Below are positions 1 through 9,742 of a stretch of 64,000 nt of DNA, piece after piece. Source of the stretch: Deinandra increscens subsp. villosa (lineage: Eukaryota; Streptophyta; Magnoliopsida; Asterales; Asteraceae); contig JBCNJP010000028.1 of NCBI GenBank assembly GCA_039602395.1, forward strand, positions 992,001 through 1,056,000, written 5' to 3'. The notes below the pieces were generated by a model, which saw only the letters and a list, made by a program, of their open reading frames with translations, did no database searches and had not been told where the DNA came from. The position numbers and the translations under genes were made by a program. The stretch's first letter is position 1, and the number at the start of each line of letters is the position of its first letter.

Positions 1-1851
1 GGGAACTTCTATAAGACGAATTAGGGATGCTATTCGATGGATTAGAGTATCCCCGGCAAGATTGAAAACTTTCAAGGAGTGTGCAAAGGTGGAAAATATT
101 AAATGTCAAAAGTCTTTAGTTTTGGATGTACCTACTCGTTAGAACTCCACCTATTTAATGTTAACCGTTGCGTGTGAGTATGAAGGAGCATTCGAAAGAT
201 ATCTTCACAGTGACTCGGCATTTTTTTTGGAGCATAAGGTGCCAGAATCAGAAGATTGGGAAAATGTGAAAAGGTTGGGAGGCTTTCTTCGACATTTTTA
301 TGAGCTTACCGTTAGAGTTTCAGGTATAAACTGCATTTATTTTAAAATTAGCAAGACTGTTTTCAAGGCTGATTTTTTATTAACAGCCATTAACAAGACT
401 GTTTTTAGGTTTTTTAATCAAGCTTTCAAGGCTGTTTTTTCTTAACAGCCATTAACAAGGTTGTTTTTAGGTTTTTTATCTAAGTTTTCAAGACCGATTT
501 TTTATTAACAGCCATTAACAAGACTGTTTTTAGGTTTTTTAATCAAGTTTTCAAGGCTGTTTTTTCTTAACAGCCATTAACAAGGTTGTTTTTAGGTTTT
601 TTATCTAAGTTTTCAAGGCTGATTTTTTATTAACAGCCATTAACAAGACTGTTTTTAGGTTTTTTAATCAAGTTTTCAAGGTTGTTTTTTCTTAATAGCC
701 ATTAACAAGGTTGTTTTTAGGTTTTTTATCTAAGTTTTCAAGGCTGATTTTTTATTAACAACCATTAACAAAACTGTTTTTAGGTTTTTTAATCAAGTTT
801 TCAAGGTTTTTTTTCTTAACAGCCATTAACAAGGTTGTTTTTACTATTATATTTACTAACTTCAAATACTTTCTTTGGTTTTAGGTACAAAATATATTAC
901 CTCAAACATGTATCTCGACTCCATTAGATGTCTTGATAGTGTTTTGAAACATTGTATGTTAAGTGATGATGAAAAATTGAGGAAGATGGCCGAGGCAATG
1001 TCATTGAAGTATAATAAATATTGGGGTGATATTAAGAAATTTAACTTGTTGTTTATTGCTTCTCTTTTTGATCCTAGGACAAAGTTGGTCTACCTTAAGG
1101 TTCATCTTCGTGCTATGTATGGAAATGACAACGGGGATACTGTTTGTCAATTGTGTGAGGATGCATTGCTTCAAATCTTCAATTATTATAAAAGAATCCA
1201 CTCGGACAAGTATGCAAAAAAGGTTTCGTCATCAACTAAAACTATGAATGAGGAGACTTCAAGTAGCAGCACTAGTTTTAGTTTATTTGGCAGTGCTGAT
1301 GAGACATATAAAGCACTTAGGGAGAGAACAATGGCTGAGGTAAAAAGACAAAAGCTCGAATCAGGTGTTACTAGAGATTCAAAGACCGAGTTGGATATGT
1401 ATTTGAACGAGGAGATTGAAGGAGATGATGCTTGGTTTGAGAGTCCGGATTTTACTGTTTTGGGTTGGTGGAAGAAAAGAAGTCCTGCATTTCCTATTTT
1501 GGCAATTATAGCTCGTGATATTTTAGCAATACCAATTTCAACAGTGGCTTCAGAATCTACATTTAGCACGGGAGGTCGAGTGCTAGACTCATTTAGGAGT
1601 TCTTTAACTCCTCAAACCGTTGAAGCTTTAATTTGTTGTCAAGACTGGATTCGTTCAAGTGGTGATGGTGTTGCTTGCAATGTGGAAGAAAATGTTGAAG
1701 ATCTTGATAAATTTGAAGAAGGTTATAGTCTCGTAGACTCATTTCTCATTTTTTTAATCAAAGATCTTTAATATTATTTTTACTAGTTTAAATTCTAATC
1801 ATCTATTTATTTGTTCTTTTATGTAGAGATGAGTTACGTACCGGTAGAATG
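1..1851 (+). pseudogene. hAT (RICESLEEPER-like) transposase, 3' part, broken
   Basis: The frame is open from base 2. Exon 1 (to 323) reads as the middle of a plant hAT transposase, including the PTR-x-NSTYLML block. An intron is predicted at 324-884 (GTATAA donor, CTAAC branch-like site at 856-860, TTTTAG acceptor). Exon 2 (885 to about 1771) holds the hAT C-terminal dimerisation region, with IARDILAIPISTVASESTFS followed by GGRVLD and DSFRSSL. A further small intron, about 1729-1826, ending at 1849-1851, is possible. In this family the protein recognises short terminal inverted repeats and moves the element. The copy is dead: TAG at 140-142 stands where the family has the invariant Trp of the PTRWN motif. 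The N-terminal BED finger and first catalytic residues lie left of the window. Confidence 0.88.
345..842. repeat. 125-bp dimeric tandem repeat inside the hAT intron
   Basis: The block TAACAAGACT recurs at 391, 516, 641 and 766, exactly 125 bp apart each time. Each unit splits into two related halves of 62 and 63 bp: one carries AATCAAG plus a TTTTTTCTTAACAG tail, the other ATCTAAG plus a TTTTTTATTAACAG tail. About four dimers make up nearly the whole intron. Copies differ by only a few bases, so the array is young relative to the transposase decay. Confidence 0.9.
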
Positions 1852-2060
1852 AAAAGAGTTAAAGATGAGTAGAGCCGAGTAGAGCCGTGGAGGCGAACTT
1901 TATTTTGAGGAACTCTTGGTTATGCTTAAGACTTCTTTCTCGGTTATGTTTAAGACTTATTTCCGGTGATGTTTAAGACTTCTTTTTTTCTATTTTTTGT
2001 GTTATGACTTATGGATGGTGATGTTTAAGACTTCTTTTTTCTATTTTGTGTGTTATGACT
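1852..2060. repeat. hAT 3' flank with short repeats
   Basis: No ORF is seen. The phrase TGTTTAAGACTTCTTT and close variants recur about four times between 1920 and 2035, together with two copies of TGTTATGACTTATGGAT. This is probably the 3' untranslated or subterminal part of the hAT element. I see no clear terminal inverted repeat. Confidence 0.5.
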
Positions 2061-2079
2061 TATGGATTGTTTTGGTCAA

Positions 2080-2650
2080 AAACTGCCTAAGCAATTAGTT
2101 GATCAAACTTTGTAAGTGAGGTAGCGTGTTTGATGTAAAATAAAGATGAAAATGCAAATGTAAAGGTTGACACGAGGATGTAACGAGGGAAAACCCAGGA
2201 ATCCTTGAGTATCCTCAAGGAGCCTAGCAAAAAACCTCGGGGGCCGGTTCAAAGTACCTGCCTCTTAAAACTTTTATATAATGAACGTTTTTTGTACAAA
2301 GTAAATGAGCTCGAAATCTAAGTGTAGCAGAGAGTTGTGATCGTAAAAGGTTGTGTGTGTGTGTAAGCCTAGAGCTCCGTTTAAATACAAATTACATCAT
2401 AACAACATCCCCTAAAAACTAGCAACTAACTCCACGTTCTCCAATTAGCCGTTCGAAGTCCACTTAGTCCACGTTTCTGTTAGTTGACCGAGTCTTTAGG
2501 ACACGTGATCCATGCTTGAGTCATCCTGCGAATAACGAACAAAAAAGGAAAGCAATAGTTAGTCGTGAAATATAGTTCAGGATCCTTACAGTGATGTGCT
2601 TGCGAGCTGATGTGAGCTGCTCATAATCTCCTGAATCCTAGTACCAACAA
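2080..2650 (-). repeat. probable 3' LTR of a minus-strand LTR element (Tat-like?)
   Basis: The right edge reads ...GTACCAACA at 2650 and is followed at once by ATTGCCCCCAAATTT. On the minus strand this is a polypurine tract, TTTGGGGGCAAT, directly before an LTR starting TGTTGGTAC. That is the normal order PPT then 3' LTR. The left edge is not defined; about 2080 is a guess. The pyrimidine run at 2651-2664 is the PPT on the minus strand. Confidence 0.45.
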
Positions 2651-2664
2651 TTGCCCCCAAATTT

Positions 2665-2911
2665 TTGGCGGTTGGCGCATGCAAGCCAGCTGTCGAAAAT
2701 TTGAAATCAATCCTTATCGCTATCTAACTGAGATTTGAGAGAAACTAGTTAGCACCAACTTCCTAGGCGAAGTTCCCGTTTGATTTCTCTTTATAATCCT
2801 CTCTCCTCTTTCATTATTATCCACAGCTATTTCTCAGCGAAAAACCCTAGAGCTTCTCCCATCTTCCCAGGTTAGTTTCCTTCATCTTCTTTCTCGTTTT
2901 CTTTTCCGATA
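2665..2911 (+). promoter_or_regulatory. leader/promoter region of the antisense ORF
   Basis: AT-rich DNA with TTTATAATCC near 2790, a CT-rich leader and AAAACCCTAG just before the ATG at 2912. It resembles a plant 5' leader. It lies between the PPT of the minus-strand element and the plus-strand ORF, so that ORF would be transcribed from within the element, against its genomic RNA. Promoter function is inferred only. Confidence 0.3.
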
Positions 2912-4692
2912 ATGGGGAAAAAACTACTGCGATCATCGGCCACGGTCTCCGACCAAGTGGCCGACGAATTCACCGATCAAGGACTCCACCCGGCGACGGC
3001 GGAGGAGACCTGCAACTTCGACGATCGGAAGATCGCAATGTTGCAGCGTTCAGCAAGCTTCCCTGCTGGAGCTGAATTCCATCCGTTCGACCCGACTCTG
3101 AAAGCCAACCACATCTCCGATGATTGGGTCTGTTTCCTTCACTACCCCTTCTTGCTCGGAATGTCCTTTCCTTTCCCGGAATTGGTCACCGACTTCTTTT
3201 CCATCACCAACCTCGCCTATTCTCAAGTGATGCCCATGGTGTGGCGAATTCTTTTTTCTCTCCATCACTTGAATCAGACTCGCAACCTCAGCATTGGGGT
3301 CGTCGAGATCTGCAAAGTGTACCGACTGGCCACACATGGCAACGGCAGGTTTGTGTTGAAGGTTAGGACCGGAGAAGCTCAGATGATCCCTAGGATATCT
3401 CACAATGACCACGATTGGAAGCGACAGTTCTTCTTTGTAAAAAGGAGTAGCCTTGTTGGTTGTGAGAACCTTCCTACCCAATGGGTTGTCAAGGGTAGGA
3501 AAAGTTTTTGTAACATTCTAATTCTGAACACTCTTCAATTTCATATAACTGATATGCTTGTTTCTTTAACTTTGCAGCGCCCAAGTTTGAAGCTCTGATC
3601 AAGCCGACCCGTGAATCCTCCAAGAAGCTCAAGGATCTCTTCAGCATCCCAGTGGCAGAAAGAAGCTGTCAGCCCGAAGACGTTTCAAGTGCCAGAAGCG
3701 TCACTCAGCAGTCTCTTAGCCCCTCAAGAACCATGTCAACAGGTATTTATATGAGTCTGTTCCTCTTCTGATTTAAGTTATTGTTTATGATTTCTGGAAA
3801 CTGATCACTTTCTGTTGATGATGAAGCTCCAGGTTCTGCTTCCAACTTCTCCTTCAAGGACCTCAAGCTGCTCATTGCCAAGAAAGAGAAAACCGAGGAG
3901 ACCAGCAGCAAGGCCCCTACTGACCCTTCAGCCGCTAAGTTTCGGGCCCCCAGCACTCGATCCAAGACCTCCTCTGCAAAGAAGCGCAAGGCTCCAGACT
4001 CCACCATTAACGTGGACAGCTTCGATGATCTCCCTCCTGTTGCAGCTGCTAACAAGCTGCTTTCGCTGCAAGCTGTGGTGAACATTGTAAGTAATAGTAC
4101 AATAATAGAGAAGTATGTTAAGATTATAATTATAATACTTCCCTTGTTGATTCTGATGTTTTGTGCCTTGGTGCAGGGTATCGACAAGCTGAGCCACGAG
4201 GTGATCGATCTTGAAGGCAAACTGGAGGCCATGGAGCAGAAGCTTGAAGCAGCTGAGCAGAAGCTTGAGGCTTCCGAGCTTAAACTTGACCAGGCCACGC
4301 TCCGTCTTGAGAAAGCGAGTAAGGCAGCAGCCAGCAACACACGCCACTATGAGAAGCAGCTCAAAGAGAAAGATGTTGCAGCTGCTGAAGCCCTAAAGCT
4401 GGCCAAACAAAACGCTCAATCTTCAGCCGCCATCAGTGTGCTGGAGTGTATGATTGAGATGGCCACTGCTGCTCAGGCTGAGGGTTTTACTCCGGAGAGC
4501 TAGCCGGTGAAAGACTGGGAGGTGAGCCTTAAGAAGTTGTTGGCTGAGAGGGGAGATGCTCCTGAAAAGGCTGAGAAGGAGGTCGAGCCGGAGGTCGAGA
4601 AGGAAGCTGAGAAGGAAAAGGGCAAAGGCAAGGAGGTGGAGCAGGCGGAGGCTGCTGGTGATAAGTTGGGCGATGAAGGCATTCTTGACTAG
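2912..4692 (+). pseudogene. Transposase_28-like ('gypsy type' putative) protein, 4 exons, one internal stop
   Basis: Exons are predicted at 2912-3494, 3578-3742, 3827-4086 and 4177-4692. All introns are GT-AG and the reading phase is conserved across the junctions. The N-terminal about 195 residues resemble the plant 'putative gypsy-type transposon' domain (PF04195): a PFPELVTDFF / SQVMPMVWRILF block, then a domain ending in WVVK. Next come a basic Ser/Lys-rich linker (KKRK in exon 3), a long coiled coil in exon 4 with repeated KLEA heptads, and an acidic Glu/Lys tail ending at 4692. TAG at 4501-4503 interrupts exon 4 in frame, 63 codons before the natural end. Function is unknown. Antisense ORFs of this type are, as I recall, reported in Tat-lineage Ty3 elements; the position beside a minus-strand PPT/LTR fits that. 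Confidence 0.7.
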
Positions 4693-4795
4693 GTCGGAGC
4701 CCACTTTTTTAGTTTGTTTGTTTGATGGTTGGTTTTTTGTGAAACAATGATCGTGGTGAGACAGATACAATGGTGACTTAACTTTTGGGGGCTTG

Positions 4796-4925
4796 GATGG
4801 AGGGACCTTGAGTTTCAAGGCGAAGTCCAAGCTCCTTAGACAATGTGGTTGACCTCAGGTGGAGGGATCTTGGGTTCCAAGACGAAGCCTGGGGTCAATC
4901 TTTCTAATTTCCTGCAAATATATAA
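4796..4925. repeat. two-copy 61-bp tandem repeat running into the gap
   Basis: GGAGGGACCTTG (4799) and GGAGGGATCTTG (4860) begin two diverged units 61 bp apart. Both contain a CAAGRCGAAG core. Sequence is lost to Ns just after the second unit, so a longer array may have caused the assembly break. Confidence 0.5.
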
Positions 4926-5425
4926 NNNNNNNNNNNNNNNNNNNNNNNNNNNNNNNNNNNNNNNNNNNNNNNNNNNNNNNNNNNNNNNNNNNNNNNNNNN
5001 NNNNNNNNNNNNNNNNNNNNNNNNNNNNNNNNNNNNNNNNNNNNNNNNNNNNNNNNNNNNNNNNNNNNNNNNNNNNNNNNNNNNNNNNNNNNNNNNNNNN
5101 NNNNNNNNNNNNNNNNNNNNNNNNNNNNNNNNNNNNNNNNNNNNNNNNNNNNNNNNNNNNNNNNNNNNNNNNNNNNNNNNNNNNNNNNNNNNNNNNNNNN
5201 NNNNNNNNNNNNNNNNNNNNNNNNNNNNNNNNNNNNNNNNNNNNNNNNNNNNNNNNNNNNNNNNNNNNNNNNNNNNNNNNNNNNNNNNNNNNNNNNNNNN
5301 NNNNNNNNNNNNNNNNNNNNNNNNNNNNNNNNNNNNNNNNNNNNNNNNNNNNNNNNNNNNNNNNNNNNNNNNNNNNNNNNNNNNNNNNNNNNNNNNNNNN
5401 NNNNNNNNNNNNNNNNNNNNNNNNN
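4926..5425. other. assembly gap (500 N)
   Basis: Exactly 500 N, the fixed placeholder length also used at 56369-56868. The true distance is unknown. ORFs apparently spanning it are artefacts. Confidence 1.
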
Positions 5426-5728
5426 CCTGATGGAATATTTTGCTGAATACTAGGTAATGATTGTGTTGTGTCAAACATTCTTTTTGTCCCAGGCTCTCTA
5501 GTAGTATAAATACCAATTGGAAAACCCTATTAGGTACGCTTCAAGGAGTATTTTCCTACAGAGAGCTTTTGTGTGTGTGTTCTTGGTGTTAGTGTGTGTT
5601 CTTGAGCTTTAGGAATCATCAATGGGTGAGCATTGATGCTGATTCATCCGGAATCGACCATCACACATGATTTCCGCACTTGTGTGATGAATCATATGAG
5701 AACAACGTGCTCAAATCTGGTCCTGACA
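5426..5728 (+). repeat. LTR-like segment (right part of a 5' LTR?)
   Basis: It contains TATAAATA at 5505-5512, a GT-rich stretch, and a hairpin around TTTCCGCACT (5659-5689). The 3' LTR at 8102-8492 has the same order: TATATAAA at 8239, then a hairpin around the same TTTCCGCACT. Distances from TATA box to right end are similar (about 224 and 254 bp). The segment ends in CTGGTCCTGACA near 5728, comparable to CTGGACCAACA of the 3' LTR. No PBS follows; the aORF frame starts immediately. It reads as a diverged 5' LTR fused to the aORF by internal deletion. Confidence 0.45.
5659..5689 (+). repeat. LTR hairpin with TTTCCGCACT loop (copy 1)
   Basis: CATCACACA (5659-5667) pairs perfectly with TGTGTGATG (5681-5689) around the 13-nt loop TGATTTCCGCACT. 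The 3' LTR has a counterpart at 8423-8455 with different stem bases and the same loop core. Confidence 0.7.
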
Positions 5729-8070
5729 AGATTACTGAAGAAGACATTCGTCAAGGATTGAATATTAATGACAAAGCTGAAGACACAATGGAGTATTCAA
5801 AGACCGTTGGCCTAGAAGGTGCTCAGTCCTTGGGGTATGAAGGAAAATTCCCTCCCATTTTCAAGAAGCTGCTGCCGCACTACTGGAGGTGTCTGGCACA
5901 CTACATGCAGAAATCCTTCTTGGGGAAGAGAACAAGTTTTGACCAGCTGAACAAGGTATATGGGACAGCATTTGTTGCACTGGCCTTGGACTGGGACTTC
6001 AACTTTTCAAAGATGATGTTGTTGGATTGGATTGGTAATTCTGATTTGAGCGCCAGAGAACAATTTCTTATGACGCTAAGGTTTGTGCAGATGGTGGTTA
6101 TGAAGAAATATCCAATGATTCAAGAGAGGATTGAGAAGCTAGATATCAAATTTATGGATAGCAGTGTGTTCGGGTTGCAAACCCAAGATAGAAAGGGAAA
6201 GAGTAGCTTTCAAGGGAGGACTAAATGGTCTAAAAGAGGTGCTATCCCTGAAGTTCCAAGGGAACAAGATCAAGAAGAATCTGATTCCGATCCGGAAGTG
6301 CATTCGGTCAATGTGTCTGTTGCTGAAGACCATGATGTGACAGCAACTGTTCCTGTGAATGTTCAGGGAGAAACAGAGGACATACCTTCTGATGAAGAAA
6401 ATGTGATGGATGATATTTTCCCTGAACATGAGAATCTGAATGACGATATCTATGGGGATCTAGGGCCCATTAGCCACAAGAGAACGAGGGATGACTTGAA
6501 TTCCTCTTCTAGCAGTGGCTCAATTCCACAGGAGTTGGATGCTCATTTTACAGTGGATGATGTACTTGTAGAACCTATTCCTGTGCGTGTATCCTCACCA
6601 AGAAAGAGAGCTGATCCCAGAACTATTAGGTTTAAGTTTCAGAAGACAAGCTCAGGGGTGATGGTGATTGAACCCAGAGGTGCAAATGTTCAGAATGAGA
6701 ATGTGACTGAACCGACAGATATTGAAAGCTCAACTCAAGCTGATGTCCAAGCTAATGTTCAAGAACCAACACCAATGCAGACTAAAAGTACTATTCAGAA
6801 TGAACATAGCCCAGTTCATGATGAAAGGCAATTCTTTGATGTGGATAACATGTTTGCTGAGCCAAGTCCGGTGAGAATAAACCTATCTACAGAATCAAGC
6901 CAGCCCCCTGTCATTCCAAGCTTTCGTCCGTACCAAGCGCTTGTTGAAGAAATTGCTCAAGCTAGTGAACTCCCTGTCGACCTCAGGATAAGTCCTGATC
7001 CTCAAATCAACTTCCTTGTATCTCAATACAGGAAGAGATAGGGAGAGATAAAAGAGCTTAAAGAAGAAAACAAGAGGTTGAAGGAGAAGGAAAGCAAGAA
7101 TGAAGCCAACATTGGATTCCTGTATGCAGCATTCAATGATCTAAGAAAGAAACTAGAGGACTTGCAGAAGTCTAGAAGCCTAAGTGCGTAGAGTGCCCCA
7201 GGACAGAGTTCGTCTCAAGGTACTGAAACTGCTGAAATAGTGCATGAAGATGAAGGTGATGACACCATAGTAATGTCTGACTATGCTCAAGGAGGAAGAA
7301 TCATCTCAAAGGCACCGCAAGGTCATGACAACTGGTTCAAGGATTTCTACCAAGGACTTTCCCCTACGCTGTACTCGATTGTTGTCGGTGTAAGCGAAAT
7401 CGACAAAAGGGGAAGCCGCGAACAAATCTTGTGCTGGCACTATGATGGTGAGAAGAAGCTATTTGCAGTAATCCGAGATGGATTCAGTCCAGTGGAATTT
7501 TACAGAACAAGAGGCCAATTTCACTCCTGGACAGAGCCTGAGATCAGAAACTTGTTGAGGGCACCATATATAAACCGATGGAGGAATGCACAAGGAGATC
7601 AAGTTCGTGACAACCTGATGAGCCATTTGGCAGAAAACTTTGTGAACTTTGAGCTCAAACAGGCCAGATGGATTGAGACTGGAACTGACCCAGTAACAGG
7701 AGAGCCTATTGGAGAAGTGAGGCAGCCACCCACCAAGAGAACTAGAGTGATAAATATGTTGGACGAAATTAAAGATGGTACATTGGTGAGAAATTTTGAT
7801 AGCTGGTTCTATGATCCAACAACTCACGAGGTGGTGGTGGTTTGCAAGAAGATGCGGGAATTTCGCTTCTATGATCCGTTCGATCTGCTAAGGTTTGGTG
7901 AACGTGATATCAAGCTCCTCCCCTCCCAACCTATTCTTGGTGATGAGAATGATCTTGAAAATGCTATCCGGGTGGGGATCTTTCATGGAACAACAAACTG
8001 GATCGTGGAACGTGAATGGTGGTCAAGCACAAAGCCGAATACCTTCATATTTGATCTACTGCTTCCGTAG
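5690..8070 (+). pseudogene. aORF copy 1: large unknown LTR-element protein, nearly open
   Basis: One frame runs from about 5690 to the stop at 8070 and is broken only by TAG at 7039-7041 and TAG at 7189-7191. Parts in order: an alpha-helical N-terminal domain (KITEEDIRQGL; KLLPHYWRCLAHYM); a long acidic Ser/Glu-rich linker; a Lys/Glu coiled coil (about 7040-7170); and a C-terminal domain with DSWFYDPTTHEVVVV and RFYDPFDLL. Both end domains resemble the aORF of the copia element at 43891-47243, and the VTE/ITE-DIR block also matches 63645-64000. The very start found in the other copies is missing and replaced by LTR-like sequence. The position just before a 3' LTR matches the 'extra ORF' or env-like slot of Sirevirus-type elements. 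No membrane segment or catalytic motif is evident, so I give no function. Confidence 0.7.
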
Positions 8071-8090
8071 ACGCTCTAATGGTTCATGCC

Positions 8091-8101
8091 TAGGGGAAGA
8101 T
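8091..8101 (+). other. polypurine tract
   Basis: TAGGGGAAGAT lies directly before the LTR start TGTTGGGC at 8102, the normal site of plus-strand priming. Confidence 0.7.
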
Positions 8102-8492
8102 TGTTGGGCTATACTTTATGAAGCATGAACATTAGATTGGGCTAACTTGTATTGGGCTTCTCAAGATTACGATTTGGGCTTACTGGGCCGGCTTTCGTAA
8201 TGGGTTTATGATTGGTTTTAGGGTTTTGTAATGGGTAGTATATAAACCCACCTAGTTTATGATTAGAGTTGGTTGTTGGTTTACGATTTCAGCCACCTCC
8301 TTTGTATTCACGATCGTAATCTTCATCTCAAGAAAGTTTGATTGTTCTTCATTCAAGATTTGATCTTTTTGTGCTGTGTATCACTCATATCAAGTCTATT
8401 TCATCTTCTTTCTCTTGAATCGATCTCGTACAAGGTTTCCGCACTAGTTCGAGATTAATATATCGTGAACGATTGTTGTTTCTGGACCAACA
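8102..8492 (+). repeat. 3' LTR (391 bp) of the aORF element
   Basis: It starts TGTTGG and ends CCAACA, a 6-bp terminal inverted repeat. A PPT precedes it, TATATAAA is at 8239-8246, and the hairpin ATCTCGTAC...GTTCGAGAT (8423-8455) surrounds TTTCCGCACT. The next base, 8493, lies inside the RT gene of a minus-strand gypsy element, just after the ILIYS codons, so the LTR is an insertion edge. The 5-bp target copy would be GGAGT at 8493-8497; its partner is lost or in the gap. Confidence 0.85.
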
Positions 8493-9500
8493 GGAGTAGA
8501 TCAAAATGTGATCGATGAACACGATCACAAACTTATCTAGATATGGTTTACACATGCGATTCATTAAATCCATGAATTTGGCAGGCACGTTTGTTAAACT
8601 GAATGGCATCATCAAGAACTTGTAGTGGCCGTAATGAGTCCTAAAGGCGGTCTTGGCAACATCTTCATCGCGAACCCTAAGTTGATGGTAACCCGAATGT
8701 AGGTCCATATTAGAGTAGGGGTTTGACCCTTGTAATTGGTCGAATAGATCGTCAATTCTCAGGAGAGGGGTTGCGGTTCTTTACCGTTAGCTTGTTCAGT
8801 TCCTAATAGTCAATACACATCTTGAAAGATCCATATTTCTTCTTAACAAATAGCACAGGGGCTCCCCATGGGGGAAAAGCTTGGTCGCATACAACCTTTA
8901 TGAAGAAGTTCTTGCAGTGGATTCAATAACTCTTTCATTTCATAGGGTGCGAGACTATACAGAAATCGGACAACATGTGCGGCTCAGGCACCAAGTCAGT
9001 TCTGAATTCCACTTGTCTAGCCGGGGGCAGACTAGGAAGATCTTCGGGAAAGATCTCAGGGAATCCTCGGACAATGGGCGCATCTTCAAGTCTTCTCTCT
9101 CCTGGCTTATTTACGGCAACATGGGCTAAAATAACTAGAAAACCCTTACGAAGATACTTCCGGGATTTCATACGAATATGATGTTTAACTTGGTTCCACA
9201 TGGTTCTCCTTGAACAGTCAATGTCTCACCATTGACGAGTGGTATCTTGACTTGTTTGTCATGATAGACTAGTTATGCACGATTTGTGGACAACTAATCC
9301 ATTCCAGCTACAATATCAAAACTTCCTAATTCTACAGGTAAAAGATCAGTATCGAACAAATGACCTGATAAATCCAATGAAAAACCTTTCATAGTTTCAC
9401 TTGCTTCTATTAATTTACCATTGGCTAACTCAATAGTTTACATAGTGGTCTAGGGCTGTGGGGGCGATTTTAATTGTGGGACAAAAAATAATAGATACAA
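8493..9500 (-). pseudogene. gypsy element 1: RT and protease region, degenerate
   Basis: On the minus strand RT motifs follow one another with frameshifts and stops: EFRTDLVPEP, APVLFVKKK, CIDY-x-ELN, MDLHSGYHQLRV, FLMMPFSLTNVPAKFMDLMN and VFIDHILIYS. The second Asp of the catalytic FIDD/YVDD box is His, so RT could not work even without the stops. The aORF element cuts the gene off at 8493; the rest of RT, RNase H and integrase are not seen. Further upstream (9205-9500) only scraps resembling an aspartic protease region remain. Confidence 0.8.
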
Positions 9501-9742
9501 AGCTTTTGGCGGCACCAGTATTGAACAAAATAGATACATATGATTATTAAGAGAAATGTACCTGTCACGGTGTTGGGATCCTGACGGGCCTCAGAGGTGT
9601 TCAGCACAAATGCTCTTTCTTTAGCGGGTCCAGATGTCTACCTCTTCAACTTGTGTTAGTCACTTTTGAAATGACCAACAACACCATATTCAAAACAAGT
9701 TCCAGCAACTTGAGGCTTGTTGGCACGCTTTAGACAATCATG

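Noticed and set aside
3747..4340. Minus-strand ORFs opposite the Transposase_28-like exons (also 3050-3481, 3928-4347)
   Set aside because: Antisense shadows of a Lys/Glu/Ala-rich coding region; they have no domain and no start context.
4836..5516. Long ORFs across 4926-5425 and 56369-56868
   Set aside because: They consist mainly of N and only reflect the gap.
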